NCBI GenBank assembly: GCA_002452215.1
Contig: DKCO01000038.1
Span: 1-31,088, forward strand
Length of the DNA: 31,088 nucleotides
Direction: 5' to 3'
From: Spirochaetales bacterium UBA6872
GTDB lineage: Bacteria > Spirochaetota > Spirochaetia > Sphaerochaetales > Sphaerochaetaceae
The position numbers and the translations under genes are program-made. Below, piece after piece: positions 7,477 through 15,557 of this stretch; the first letter of the stretch is position 1, and the number at the start of each line of letters is the position of its first letter. The notes under the pieces were generated by a model. That model saw nothing but the letters and a program-made list of their open reading frames with translations. It did not search any database and was not told the origin of the DNA.

Positions 7477-8775
7477 CTAGCGCTCGTTTTGCTCTACGAA
7501 CTTCTCGTACTTTGCAGCAATATCCTTAGGTTCTCCATTTCCTAGCATCATTGCCTGGATGTCATTGTTGAGAATAGATACTCCTTCTGCTCCCATGACA
7601 GCGTCAAAGACGTATCCCATGTCATGTGTTGCTTGGAATGTTGCGAATTTCGCTTGCATTGGAGCAAGCTTTATCTTAGTCAAGTCGAGCTTGTAGGAAG
7701 GAACATCTCCATATTCTGCTCTTATTTTTGCTCCCTCTTCGCCATTATAGAAAGTGATGAATGTCCATGCTGCATCTGCTTTCTCTGTTCCTTTGAGCTT
7801 TGCGCTGATTCCAAATCCCTCAGAGACAGTTGCTGTAGATGTATTGTGCCTGACTTCCCCTTCTATCTCTGGGAAAACATACATCTCGACAGATGCTTTC
7901 ATTTGTTCTGACAAGTCATTATCCATTCCGCTTGTTCTCCATCCAGCATCAATAAGGTAGACACTCTTTTGCTGGTAGAATTCCTGGTCGGCTTCTGTAT
8001 TAGACATCTGGTTAACACCTGGAGAGAAAAGACCTTTATCTGTCATCTCTTTGATAATCTCAAGAGATCTTACCATAGGCTCATCTGTAAAGGATGCACC
8101 ATTGCCTTTTGCTGCATTCATGAACCACTCTGGTCCACCAAGACGATCTATTAACAGACTCAAAAGCCAAGAATTAACAACCCATGGATCCTTGTTGCCC
8201 ATCGATACAGGATAGTAGCCTGCTTCTCTGATTATAGGAATTTGCTCAAGCCACTCTGAATATGTCTTTGGATATTCTAGTCCAAGCTTCTTTAGCAAGT
8301 CTGTATTTGCATAGACAGTATGGCAAACAGCAAGCGATGGAGGAATCATCCAATATTGTCCATCTGAGCCCTGCTCTGACCATGTTGCACTTGAGTATTG
8401 ATCCATGATTTCATCTGTCAGATAATCCTCTCTGAGATCCAAAACAAGACCTGTTTTCGTAATATAATCAGACCTTGACCCGCCGTAGCATGTGAAGATA
8501 TCAGGGATTTCCTTCGATGCTGCCATTGCTTGGAACTTCTGGTGGAAAGCCTCTCCTGATGCATATTCAGGCTCTATGACGATATTAGGATACTTTTCGG
8601 CAAAAGCCTTCATAATTGCATTGTGTCCTGCATATTGCGACAGCGTCGGATCTATCTGCATATAAGCTTTGAGATGTATCTTGCCATCATCTGATGTACT
8701 AGCCTTCCCTCCTTGGGCGAAAACCATAGCAATTGCAATTAGAAATACAATCAAAATTGCTGAAATCTTCTTCAT
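7477..8775 (-). CDS. Extracellular sugar-binding protein of an ABC transporter
   Basis: A 432-residue family 1 solute-binding protein. It begins with a signal peptide, MKKISAILIVFLIAIAMVFA, cleaved before QGGKAS by signal peptidase I; no lipobox cysteine is present, so it would be periplasmic. The mature part shows typical features: FAEKYPNIVIEPEYA, IPDIFTCYGGSRSDYI, PKTYSEWLEQIP, and a C-terminal AAWTFITFYNGEEGAK. It should capture an oligosaccharide or glycoside for the two permeases downstream. It is the first gene of the operon, preceded by a good promoter; GGGAGG lies upstream of the ATG. The specific ligand cannot be told. Confidence 0.93.
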   Translation of the reverse strand: MKKISAILIVFLIAIAMVFAQGGKASTSDDGKIHLKAYMQIDPTLSQYAGHNAIMKAFAEKYPNIVIEPEYASGEAFHQKFQAMAASKEIPDIFTCYGGSRSDYITKTGLVLDLREDYLTDEIMDQYSSATWSEQGSDGQYWMIPPSLAVCHTVYANTDLLKKLGLEYPKTYSEWLEQIPIIREAGYYPVSMGNKDPWVVNSWLLSLLIDRLGGPEWFMNAAKGNGASFTDEPMVRSLEIIKEMTDKGLFSPGVNQMSNTEADQEFYQQKSVYLIDAGWRTSGMDNDLSEQMKASVEMYVFPEIEGEVRHNTSTATVSEGFGISAKLKGTEKADAAWTFITFYNGEEGAKIRAEYGDVPSYKLDLTKIKLAPMQAKFATFQATHDMGYVFDAVMGAEGVSILNNDIQAMMLGNGEPKDIAAKYEKFVEQNER

Positions 8776-8792
8776 AACTAACCTCCCATGTC

Positions 8793-8817
8793 AATTATTT
8801 CATTAGATGAATTAATT
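8793..8817. promoter_or_regulatory. Candidate operator palindrome
   Basis: An inverted repeat with 10 of 11 pairs matched, centred on 8805, core TTCAT-TAG-ATGAA. It begins at the -10 and covers the likely transcription start, a classic repressor position. The ROK regulator encoded in the same operon is the obvious candidate to bind it, but this is inference. Confidence 0.45.
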
Positions 8818-8844
8818 ATAAATGTCGTTTTTTTGATCTGTCAA
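8815..8844 (-). promoter_or_regulatory. Sigma-70-type promoter of the first sugar operon
   Basis: TTGACA (8839-8844), an 18-base spacer and TATAAT (8815-8820) on the minus strand, about 40 bases upstream of the binding-protein start codon. Both hexamers are perfect consensus matches. Confidence 0.85.
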
Positions 8845-8874
8845 TGAAATTATTGTTGAAGGAATATTGACAAG

Positions 8875-8909
8875 AAAAAAGGATGACAGTCATAAAACCA
8901 TCATCCTTT
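8875..8909 (-). terminator. Intrinsic terminator of the hydrogenase operon
   Basis: On the minus strand AAAGGATGA and TCATCCTTT form a 9-bp stem followed by TTTTTTC. It lies about 20 bases after the hydrogenase stop and separates that operon from the sugar-transport operon. Confidence 0.88.
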
Positions 8910-8927
8910 GCTTCAATGCTTTGAAAA

Positions 8928-10388
8928 CTATTTGCTCTGTGCAGCTTGAGCTACCTTCCTCTCGTTTTCCCTGAGCCTCAATGCAAGTTGTGGCTTTGCA
9001 ATAGTCCCAGGCCCTGCGATACATCCGCCTTCACAGCACATGACTTCAATCAAATCTGCCTCAGGAGCTCTCTTGTCCCAAGTCTTCATCAATCTCACAG
9101 TCTTCTTGTCGATTCCATTGATTGACATTACGCGAACGTTCTTGTTCTTCTCCTTGAAGCGGTGCATTACGCAAGCTGCAACTCCTGATGTGACAGCAAA
9201 CTCCCTGCAATCGGCAAAATCCTTCACATCTCCCATATCGTCTGAAACCATCTCCTTTACATCGATGTCCTTTGCAATGAAGATAGAAGCAAGCTCGCTG
9301 AATGTGATAACGCCGTCGATTGTGTCTCTGTAGCGTTTTGCAGCCTCAACACGCTTAGCTAAGCACGGGCCGATAAAGACAGCTTTCGCATCTGGATATT
9401 TCTCTTTGCAAAGCTGGGCTGTGTACCCCATAGGAGACCATGTGCTTGAGTATCTTGATTTCATGGCTGTTATATGGTTGTCAACAAGCTCCATCCATGC
9501 CGGGCAACACGATGTTGTCATAAATCCAGCTCCAGACTCAAGCTTCTCTGTCAGTTCCTCAGCTTCCTTTTCTGCTGTTATAGCAGCACCTTCGGCAACT
9601 TCAATTACATCAAAGAAGCCTGCCTTCTTCAAAGCCGCTTTGATCTGTCCAAGAGTGCCTGGGAATTGTCCTTCGATAGCAGGAGCAATCATTGCAATGA
9701 CTTTCTCTCCATTCTTGAGCATCTTGGCAACTGGGAAAAGCCCTGACCTTTCAACAATTGCACCAAATGGGCATGATCGCACGCATTTTCCACAACCAAT
9801 GCATTTTGAGTGATCAATCTCAGCAACTCCATTTTCGTTCTTCTTTATCGCATCAACAGGGCAAGCTTCCTCACAAGGAACAGGAATATGAACAACAGCA
9901 TGGAATGGACATACTTCCATACACTTGCCACATTTTATGCACCTTTCTTCCTGTATATGTGCTCTACCATTAAGAAATACTATTGCATCCTTAGGACAAT
10001 TTGATGTACATGGGCGTGCAAAGCATCCTCTACAACCGTCAGAGATTCTATAAACTGACTTTGGACATCCAGAACATCCATTTTCGATTGTCGTCAAGAT
10101 TGGAAGTGGTGGCTTGTCCTCTTTGAGAACATCCTCTATATAGCTGCTGAGAGATCTATATTCATCATCATCTGTTTCGACATTGACTCCAGCAAGAGCC
10201 ATTATTCGATACCTAACCAATGCTCTTTCCTTATAGATGCAACACCTATTAGGAATCCTGTTTTTTGGGATTATATCGATAGGGAGTCTATCCGCATCTT
10301 TAACCAAAGTATCGTCAAAGAAGTGTTTCATGACCTCTGTATCAATCTTTCGCTTCATCAAAGTATACTGGTTATTAACATCAAGCAT
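8928..10388 (-). CDS. [FeFe] hydrogenase, group B-like, with ferredoxin domains
   Basis: Cytoplasmic [FeFe] hydrogenase of 486 residues. An N-terminal region with RCCIYKERALVRYRIMALAG is shared by the group B type. A cysteine-rich segment (105-131) and ferredoxin-like clusters (CIKCGKCMEVCP at 150-161, CIGCGKCVRSCP at 196-207) would carry electrons. The H-cluster loops follow: L1 TSCCPAW (292-298), L2 GPCLAK..E (341-348; glycine replaces the methionine of the MPC motif), L3 EVMCCEGGC (448-456; cysteine replaces the usual alanine). It likely evolves H2 from reduced ferredoxin during fermentation. It is the last gene of an operon with a sensory homologue; its ATG overlaps the previous gene by 8 bases and has GGAGG 9 bases upstream. 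The maturases HydEFG are not in the window. Confidence 0.93.
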   Translation of the reverse strand: MLDVNNQYTLMKRKIDTEVMKHFFDDTLVKDADRLPIDIIPKNRIPNRCCIYKERALVRYRIMALAGVNVETDDDEYRSLSSYIEDVLKEDKPPLPILTTIENGCSGCPKSVYRISDGCRGCFARPCTSNCPKDAIVFLNGRAHIQEERCIKCGKCMEVCPFHAVVHIPVPCEEACPVDAIKKNENGVAEIDHSKCIGCGKCVRSCPFGAIVERSGLFPVAKMLKNGEKVIAMIAPAIEGQFPGTLGQIKAALKKAGFFDVIEVAEGAAITAEKEAEELTEKLESGAGFMTTSCCPAWMELVDNHITAMKSRYSSTWSPMGYTAQLCKEKYPDAKAVFIGPCLAKRVEAAKRYRDTIDGVITFSELASIFIAKDIDVKEMVSDDMGDVKDFADCREFAVTSGVAACVMHRFKEKNKNVRVMSINGIDKKTVRLMKTWDKRAPEADLIEVMCCEGGCIAGPGTIAKPQLALRLRENERKVAQAAQSK

Positions 10389-10641
10389 TCTTTACAGCCT
10401 CCGCTAAAAGCTTGCAGAACTTCTCCTGATTAACTCCATCATAGATTTTTCCATCAATCTCGACATATGGAGCAACACCATTTCCAACTCTACACTCATT
10501 CAAGCAAGGACAGCCTTCAATTTCGCACCCTGCAAGTACTTCCGGGTCAAGAAAGTCATTATAAAGCAGCAAATCTGCTCCACCTTGCACAAAGCAAGCT
10601 GTTCCAAGACAAATTCTGACCTTAACCTTCGACTTCTTCAT
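10381..10641 (-). CDS. Thioredoxin-like [2Fe-2S] ferredoxin (NuoE/HydC type)
   Basis: An 86-residue protein with the cysteine pattern of the thioredoxin-fold [2Fe-2S] domain of NuoE and HydC: CLGTAC (Cys11, Cys16) and CLNEC (Cys46, Cys50), ending with the typical APYVEIDGKIYDGV. It probably passes electrons to or from the hydrogenase encoded immediately downstream, with which it overlaps by 8 bases. AGGAGG lies 7 bases before the ATG. Extra cysteines at 39 and 44 are of unknown use. Confidence 0.9.
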   Translation of the reverse strand: MKKSKVKVRICLGTACFVQGGADLLLYNDFLDPEVLAGCEIEGCPCLNECRVGNGVAPYVEIDGKIYDGVNQEKFCKLLAEAVKNA

Positions 10642-10652
10642 TTTCTATCCTC

Positions 10653-11849
10653 CTACAGATATTCTTGCGAAGTTTCCTTTAGATATATTTCTTCCAAGGC
10701 TTTTCTCAATCTACCTATAATCGTTCTGCGGATTCCTATCTCCACAGGAATGTTTGGATCCTGATGAGCCTCGTTTATTTTCGTTCCAACTATAAAATGC
10801 ACTTGATCGCTATCAAGAAGGATCTCGACGAATTTCTTCGCCGGATCATTTGGGAGATCCGACAGATTCATCTTCTTCTCAAGGATTGTTGCAACCTGGG
10901 AAAGCGTAAGCATCCCCTCTGTAACTAAGTCTATTCCTTCCATCTTAGACGATGGTGGCACATCCTTGGACCAGCATTTCATGTCAATGGAAAGCTTCTT
11001 GCCTAGGACCCTTGACACAATTTGCGCTGTGGTTCCTCCCGACACAATCTTTCTTCCATCGAATGCTTTTATCTTCTCGCCAAGTGCCTCATCAGCCTCT
11101 TTTGTAAATGGCGGTCCAGTTACGATAAGAGTTCTCCTTGGCCTTCTTATATAAACAACAACACATGTGATATCATCCTTCGAGCAAAGCCCATCAAGGC
11201 TATTTGCTTTTTGCACTATTGCTCTTGAAAGCTCTCTAGATGATATATCTTCATCATTCTCTATCTCTTTTCTTATAAACTCTCTTACTCCATCAATTCT
11301 CCATCCAAGAGGAAGACTCTTTCCAAGACCCGATTGAGTTACACCATCAGAGAACATAACAAGCCTGTCTCCAATAGATAGCTTGAATTGAGATGAAGAT
11401 ACAATCTCTTTTTTGAAAGCACCTTCCCTTTGCAACTCCGTCTTGACTCTATTCCACTTTACAGCTGAAGAGCCTGAGAAACGAAGCGATGGAGGGTTAT
11501 CATATTCGACAAGATTTACTTCTATGTCTGTATTGCTGTCTTTATAGCGAATATCAGCAATAGTGAATGTCGAGTAGCTTATCTTCCTCTCTTTGCACAC
11601 AGGGAGCGTATCCATTATGATTCGTGCAGAGTTGTTTAAATTAATCGGCGAGAATGAAAGCTTGTGTGCCATATGCGCTGTAAGGGATGCAAGAACATTT
11701 GCCTTCACTCCAGAGCCAAGTCCATCCGACAATGTCGCCACTATCTGATTATTGTCCGGATTTCTTGATAGCAAAAACACATCACCGCCTATCTTCTGGC
11801 CATGTTTGTATATTTGTGCATAGTCAACATCGATAAAGACATTGTTCAT
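10653..11849 (-). CDS. SpoIIE/PP2C-type serine phosphatase linked to hydrogenase
   Basis: A 398-residue protein with an N-terminal PP2C-like SpoIIE domain (about residues 1-235). Metal-binding aspartates are visible in GGDVFLLS (Asp23), TLSDGLGSG (Asp42), VMFSDGV and SKDDITCVVV. A second domain of about 160 residues, beginning RTLIVTGPPF, follows and has no name I can support. Phosphatases of this type recur beside PAS-domain sensory [FeFe] hydrogenases in clostridia, thermotogae and spirochaetes, and are thought to relay the hydrogen signal by dephosphorylating a target protein. The start overlaps the sensory hydrogenase gene by 4 bases (ATGA), with GGAG 7 bases upstream. Confidence 0.88.
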   Translation of the reverse strand: MNNVFIDVDYAQIYKHGQKIGGDVFLLSRNPDNNQIVATLSDGLGSGVKANVLASLTAHMAHKLSFSPINLNNSARIIMDTLPVCKERKISYSTFTIADIRYKDSNTDIEVNLVEYDNPPSLRFSGSSAVKWNRVKTELQREGAFKKEIVSSSQFKLSIGDRLVMFSDGVTQSGLGKSLPLGWRIDGVREFIRKEIENDEDISSRELSRAIVQKANSLDGLCSKDDITCVVVYIRRPRRTLIVTGPPFTKEADEALGEKIKAFDGRKIVSGGTTAQIVSRVLGKKLSIDMKCWSKDVPPSSKMEGIDLVTEGMLTLSQVATILEKKMNLSDLPNDPAKKFVEILLDSDQVHFIVGTKINEAHQDPNIPVEIGIRRTIIGRLRKALEEIYLKETSQEYL

Positions 11850-13630
11850 GCTAGATCTCCATCATCTGTAAAACCGCCATCATCTGATGAACCATGAACG
11901 CTAAATGCATCAATCAACGAGTTGAGCATAATCTCTGTATCTGCAGCATTTTCTCCCAACAGCGATGCAATCTGCTGTACTGTCTCCAACGACTTCTGTA
12001 TGACATCCTCCGCCTTTTTCACTACAGTTTCTCTTCTTACTGTTGGATTTGTTATATCTTCAAACATTGCACCCAAAAGATTCTTTTTCTCAACAAGGAA
12101 GAATGTGACTCTCAAGAACTTGTCATTGAAGTGCAATCTGTATTGGCCCGGGCGATTAAGATAGAACTGATCCTTGAACTTGTCGACAAAAGGAACAAAT
12201 CTCTCAACAGGAAGCCCTCTGACCATATTCAAGACATTCTGGTCAACAAATCCTTCTTCCATATCGCCAAAGATATCGAGGAATCTAGTGTTGCAATCAG
12301 CAATCCTCAACTCAGAGTCGACGATAACAATGCCATTAGGAATCGTCCTCAGCAAGACATCAACTTTCGACTCTGCTTCCTTCCTCATCTTCGTGACGCA
12401 CATCTCAGACTCAGCCATGCCTGAAAGGTATGCAATCGCAAAGTCCCTGCAAGTAGAGTACCCACACCCTCCACAATTGAGTTCATCTGCCTTTGTTATC
12501 TTTCCAAGCTCGACAAGCGCATGCCCAATCTCGTTTTCTGAGAATTTCTTCTTGAATTGATCTTCTCGTGTTGGATTAGAGCTCTTGAGTATCTTGTACC
12601 CCTTCTCCAAGAGTTCTCTTGAAAACTCTATATCGCCTTCAAACAAATCATCTTCTTCCATTCTTGCAATTGTGTAGCTAGAAGCGACTCTTTTTCTATT
12701 TGCAATTGAAGTTTCTCGGTCAGCACCTGGCCCATTTATACAACCGCCATCACAACTCAAAAGCTCCAGAAAGACATCATCCTCAGGCGCTCCTGATGAA
12801 AGAGATGACATAACTTCCTCCATGCCTGATAGCGCAATTGCGTGCACATTGATTGGAAGACAGTTCCATTTTTGCGAAGTCTGTATTTGTCCTCCTTCTA
12901 TTGGATAGATAGTGCTCAAACCGGCCTTTGCTGGAACAAATGATTTATCCATTGGCAGATTTTTATCATTAAGCGATATCCCTTCATCTTTAAGCCATGC
13001 ACGAAGCTCTTTGAATGTAAGTGCGAAATCAGGGTAACCTGGAGTACTATCAGCCTCGACTTTCTTTGCAATGCAAGGACCAATGAAGACAATCATGATA
13101 TCATCACCATAGAGCTTCTTCAAATAAGCGCTATGGCTTTGCAAAGGCGATGGGACTGGAGCAAGACGTGAAACATCATCAGGAAAGTATTTTTTTACAA
13201 GCTCCACTACCGATGGGCATGCTGTCGATATAAATGGGACATTGTCGCTATGCTCATTTGCATATATATCCAATGCATCTGTTACAAGCTTCGCTCCTAT
13301 TGCTGTTTCCGACACAGCGAAAAAACCAAGTTTATATAGAGAAGCAACCAATGCTCTCTCTTTTCCTGAAAATTCAGATGCAAATGATGGAGCTAGTGAA
13401 CAAAAAGCTTTACGACCAGAAGCTATAGCAAGCTTTACACGTTCAACATCATCCCTGACTTTCTTTGCATTGTTTGGACAAACATGGACACACTTGCCAC
13501 AATATATGCATCTCTCTTTGAGTATGAATGCGTTTCCATCTCTTATCTGTATTGCTTTTACGGGGCACTGCCTGACACATTTATAGCAATCTCTACAGCT
13601 CGTGATCTCTGTGTAAATAGGATTAAGCAT
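11846..13630 (-). CDS. Sensory [FeFe] hydrogenase homologue with PAS domain (HydS-like)
   Basis: A 594-residue protein. Domains in order: a two-cluster ferredoxin domain (Cys12-Cys51), a hydrogenase H-cluster domain (about 70-310), a four-cysteine Fe-S domain (CGGCGYSTC at 386-394 plus Cys411) and a PAS domain (about 421-530), then an acidic tail. L1 reads STACP (135-139), so the first cysteine of TSCCP, the proton-relay residue in catalytic enzymes, is alanine. L2 is GPCIAKKVE, L3 is ELLSCDGGC. These changes match sensory (group C/D) enzymes, which are thought to bind H2 and signal through PAS instead of turning over quickly. The neighbouring phosphatase is the likely output. The start overlaps the upstream gene stop by one base (TAATG) and its binding site is weak, so coupling is likely. 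Confidence 0.9.
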   Translation of the reverse strand: MLNPIYTEITSCRDCYKCVRQCPVKAIQIRDGNAFILKERCIYCGKCVHVCPNNAKKVRDDVERVKLAIASGRKAFCSLAPSFASEFSGKERALVASLYKLGFFAVSETAIGAKLVTDALDIYANEHSDNVPFISTACPSVVELVKKYFPDDVSRLAPVPSPLQSHSAYLKKLYGDDIMIVFIGPCIAKKVEADSTPGYPDFALTFKELRAWLKDEGISLNDKNLPMDKSFVPAKAGLSTIYPIEGGQIQTSQKWNCLPINVHAIALSGMEEVMSSLSSGAPEDDVFLELLSCDGGCINGPGADRETSIANRKRVASSYTIARMEEDDLFEGDIEFSRELLEKGYKILKSSNPTREDQFKKKFSENEIGHALVELGKITKADELNCGGCGYSTCRDFAIAYLSGMAESEMCVTKMRKEAESKVDVLLRTIPNGIVIVDSELRIADCNTRFLDIFGDMEEGFVDQNVLNMVRGLPVERFVPFVDKFKDQFYLNRPGQYRLHFNDKFLRVTFFLVEKKNLLGAMFEDITNPTVRRETVVKKAEDVIQKSLETVQQIASLLGENAADTEIMLNSLIDAFSVHGSSDDGGFTDDGDLA

Positions 13631-13884
13631 TATTTATCAAGAGCCCCCCTGATCAAATCTATTACACAATCAGGACTAATAGCTGAATACTCTACGCCAT
13701 CTATTCTTATATGTGGACCACTGTTGCATTTGCCAAGACAAAGATGCCCCTCAAGATCAACTCTTTCCGAAAGGCCATTTTCATCCAAGTAGTTCTCTAT
13801 CTCTGACAGAGAAGCACTATTGCCTCGAGCAAAACAACTTGAGCCCATACACAGCTCAACCGTTATTTTACTATCTACACCCAT
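13630..13884 (-). CDS. Thioredoxin-like [2Fe-2S] ferredoxin, first gene of the hydrogenase operon
   Basis: An 84-residue protein with the same [2Fe-2S] thioredoxin-fold pattern as the later small gene: CMGSSC (Cys12, Cys17) and CLGKC (Cys49, Cys53), then GPHIRIDGVEYSAI. It probably supplies electrons to the sensory protein translated next. Its ATG has AGGAG 6 bases upstream and lies 21 bases after the -10 element. The two small proteins are clearly paralogues, one per hydrogenase. Confidence 0.88.
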   Translation of the reverse strand: MGVDSKITVELCMGSSCFARGNSASLSEIENYLDENGLSERVDLEGHLCLGKCNSGPHIRIDGVEYSAISPDCVIDLIRGALDK

Positions 13885-13904
13885 CCTAAACTCCTAGTAC
13901 ATGT

Positions 13905-13933
13905 AATGTAACCCAAGAAATATCTCAAGTCAA
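13905..13933 (-). promoter_or_regulatory. Promoter of the hydrogenase operon
   Basis: TTGACT (13928-13933), a 17-base spacer and TACATT (13905-13910) on the minus strand. No Rex-type operator (TTGTGA or TTGTTA followed by its inverted copy) was found around it. Confidence 0.75.
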
Positions 13934-13973
13934 TAAAACTCTGACAGGCCTAGAAATAACATACTTAATCTAA

Positions 13974-14009
13974 AGAAAAAGCACCAATTTTTGTCATCTT
14001 TGGCGCCTT
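13974..14009 (-). terminator. Intrinsic terminator after rex
   Basis: On the minus strand AAGGCGCCAA and TTGGTGCTTT form a 10-bp stem (two G-U pairs) around a 12-base loop, running into a TTTTT tract. It ends the yajC-secD-secF-ispH-rex transcript and insulates the hydrogenase promoter. Confidence 0.8.
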
Positions 14010-14047
14010 AATGTGAACACTGGAATATTATTTTGCATATCTAGTGA

Positions 14048-14728
14048 TTATATTTCCTCATCACTGTATTCATTTTCACTGGATTGACTATATTTCTTTC
14101 TCAATTTCACAGAAAGAACAGCAAACGATGTTGCAAGGTCAGTCCTTTGCATGACAACATCATCAGGGAGCTTCAAATCCTTTGGTGCAAAATTCCATAT
14201 CGCTCTTATCCCGCATTTTACTAAAAGATCAGCAACGCTTTGCGCAGAAGCAGCTGGCACTGTGATTACAGCAATCGATATTCGATTCTGTTTTATATAT
14301 TGGTTTATGGAATCTACAGGGAGAATTGTCAATGATCCACATTTCTTGCCAATCTTATCTGGATCTTTATCGAATATAGCTACTATCCTCAAACCGTAGT
14401 TCTCAAAGCCGCCATATTGAGCAAGAGCCTTGCCCATGTTTCCGGCTCCAACAATCAAAGCATCTGTAGCATTGTCCCAACCAAGCACATGGACTATTGA
14501 CGAAATAAGCTCATTTATATCAAAACCAACTTTTGGCTTTCCTTCTATCCCAGTGCAAGAGATGTCTTTCCTGACTTGTATCGGCTTCAGTCCAAGTTCT
14601 TCAGCAAGCGTAGTTGCACTTATATGTGAAACACCGGAGGCTTTGTTTTGTTTTAGGATTCTCAAATAAGAAGGGAATCTCTTTACTGTGGGAATTGGAA
14701 TCAAAGGATATCGGTCGCTAACGTCCAT
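14048..14728 (-). CDS. rex: Redox-sensing transcriptional repressor Rex
   Basis: A 226-residue Rex: an N-terminal winged helix (YPLIPIPTVKRFPSYLRIL, then TTLAEELGLKPIQVRKDIS) and a Rossmann domain with VGAGNMGKALAQYGGF that reads the NADH/NAD+ ratio. Rex typically represses fermentation and hydrogenase genes when NADH is low, and here it lies directly upstream of a hydrogenase operon. The start chosen is the ATG of MDVSDRYP, with GAGGAG 8 bases upstream; a TTG three codons earlier is only 2 bases from that site. The gene overlaps the end of ispH by 11 bases, so the two are co-translated. Confidence 0.95.
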   Translation of the reverse strand: MDVSDRYPLIPIPTVKRFPSYLRILKQNKASGVSHISATTLAEELGLKPIQVRKDISCTGIEGKPKVGFDINELISSIVHVLGWDNATDALIVGAGNMGKALAQYGGFENYGLRIVAIFDKDPDKIGKKCGSLTILPVDSINQYIKQNRISIAVITVPAASAQSVADLLVKCGIRAIWNFAPKDLKLPDDVVMQRTDLATSFAVLSVKLRKKYSQSSENEYSDEEI

Positions 14729-15557
14729 TATCAACACTCCTCAAATATTTTTCGACTTCATTATATATTTTTTCCGGAGTGGAGGCTCCTGCCGCCAACC
14801 CGATTTTATCATAAAGCATCATTTCTTTTGTAATATCATCTACTTTTTCAACAAGAAATGATGTCATGCCATTCTCTTTTGCAATAGAAAAAAGCTCATT
14901 CGTATTTGCGCTATGTTTATCTCCGACAACGATTAGCGCATCTACTTTTCCTTTCAGATTTACAACGCCCTCTCGCCTAAGCTCAGACGAGGCACAAATA
15001 CTATTTGCGAAAGCAATATCCAAGGAAAGCTCTTTTGCTTTCTTTTTGATTTTCTCAAGGCTGGATGATGAAAATGTAGTTTGCACAACAGCCTTGTAGC
15101 ATTTACCTCTATCCAAATAAGAAAGTTTTTGCGCATTATCTATTATTGTCACATTTTTATTTGCACCAAGAAGAGACACAACTTCCGAGTGCCCTGGAAT
15201 GCCAATAACAAGAACATTATCATGCGCGCTCCGAATCGATGCTTGATTTCTCAAAACAACAGGACAAGTTGCGTCCTCAATAATAAAGCCTTGATCCAAG
15301 AAAAGAGAACGAAGTGAGTCAGAAATCCCATGTGTTCTGATTATCAATACTCCGGGCTTATATCCATAGGGAGAATCTATCTTGACAACTCCATGTCGCA
15401 TCAATTCATTCATAACATACGCATTATGGACGATATCGCCATAGACATAGCAAGGAAGCCCGAGATCCCTAGCCTTCAAAATTGCACGCTCGGCAATCCC
15501 TAGTGCAAGCTTTACACCAGAGCAAAAACCGAGATTTTGTGCTTTTATTACATCCAT
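14718..15557 (-). CDS. ispH: 4-hydroxy-3-methylbut-2-enyl diphosphate reductase
   Basis: Last enzyme of the MEP isoprenoid pathway; a [4Fe-4S] enzyme that reduces HMBPP to IPP and DMAPP in the cytoplasm. The three cluster cysteines are Cys12 (GFCSGV), Cys98 (DATCP) and Cys188 (NSICASS). Substrate residues His44 (DIVHN), His76 (RTHG), His123 and catalytic Glu125 (GHSEV) are present. The third cysteine motif, ANSICASSELRRE, departs from the usual TICxATQxRQ. The second of two adjacent ATGs is preferred, because it aligns with other family members and is spaced better from GGAGG; its first base is the last base of the secF stop. Length (279) is near the family norm. Confidence 0.94.
   Translation of the reverse strand: MDVIKAQNLGFCSGVKLALGIAERAILKARDLGLPCYVYGDIVHNAYVMNELMRHGVVKIDSPYGYKPGVLIIRTHGISDSLRSLFLDQGFIIEDATCPVVLRNQASIRSAHDNVLVIGIPGHSEVVSLLGANKNVTIIDNAQKLSYLDRGKCYKAVVQTTFSSSSLEKIKKKAKELSLDIAFANSICASSELRREGVVNLKGKVDALIVVGDKHSANTNELFSIAKENGMTSFLVEKVDDITKEMMLYDKIGLAAGASTPEKIYNEVEKYLRSVDNGR

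Noticed and set aside
5681..8775. ATP-binding subunit for the transporters
   Set aside because: No Walker A ABC-type ATPase is encoded in either transporter operon; the only ATPase in the window is the unrelated AAA/DUF4143 protein.
13885..14047. Rex operator near the hydrogenase promoter
   Set aside because: TTAATGTGAACACTGG resembles half of a site, but no inverted partner is present.
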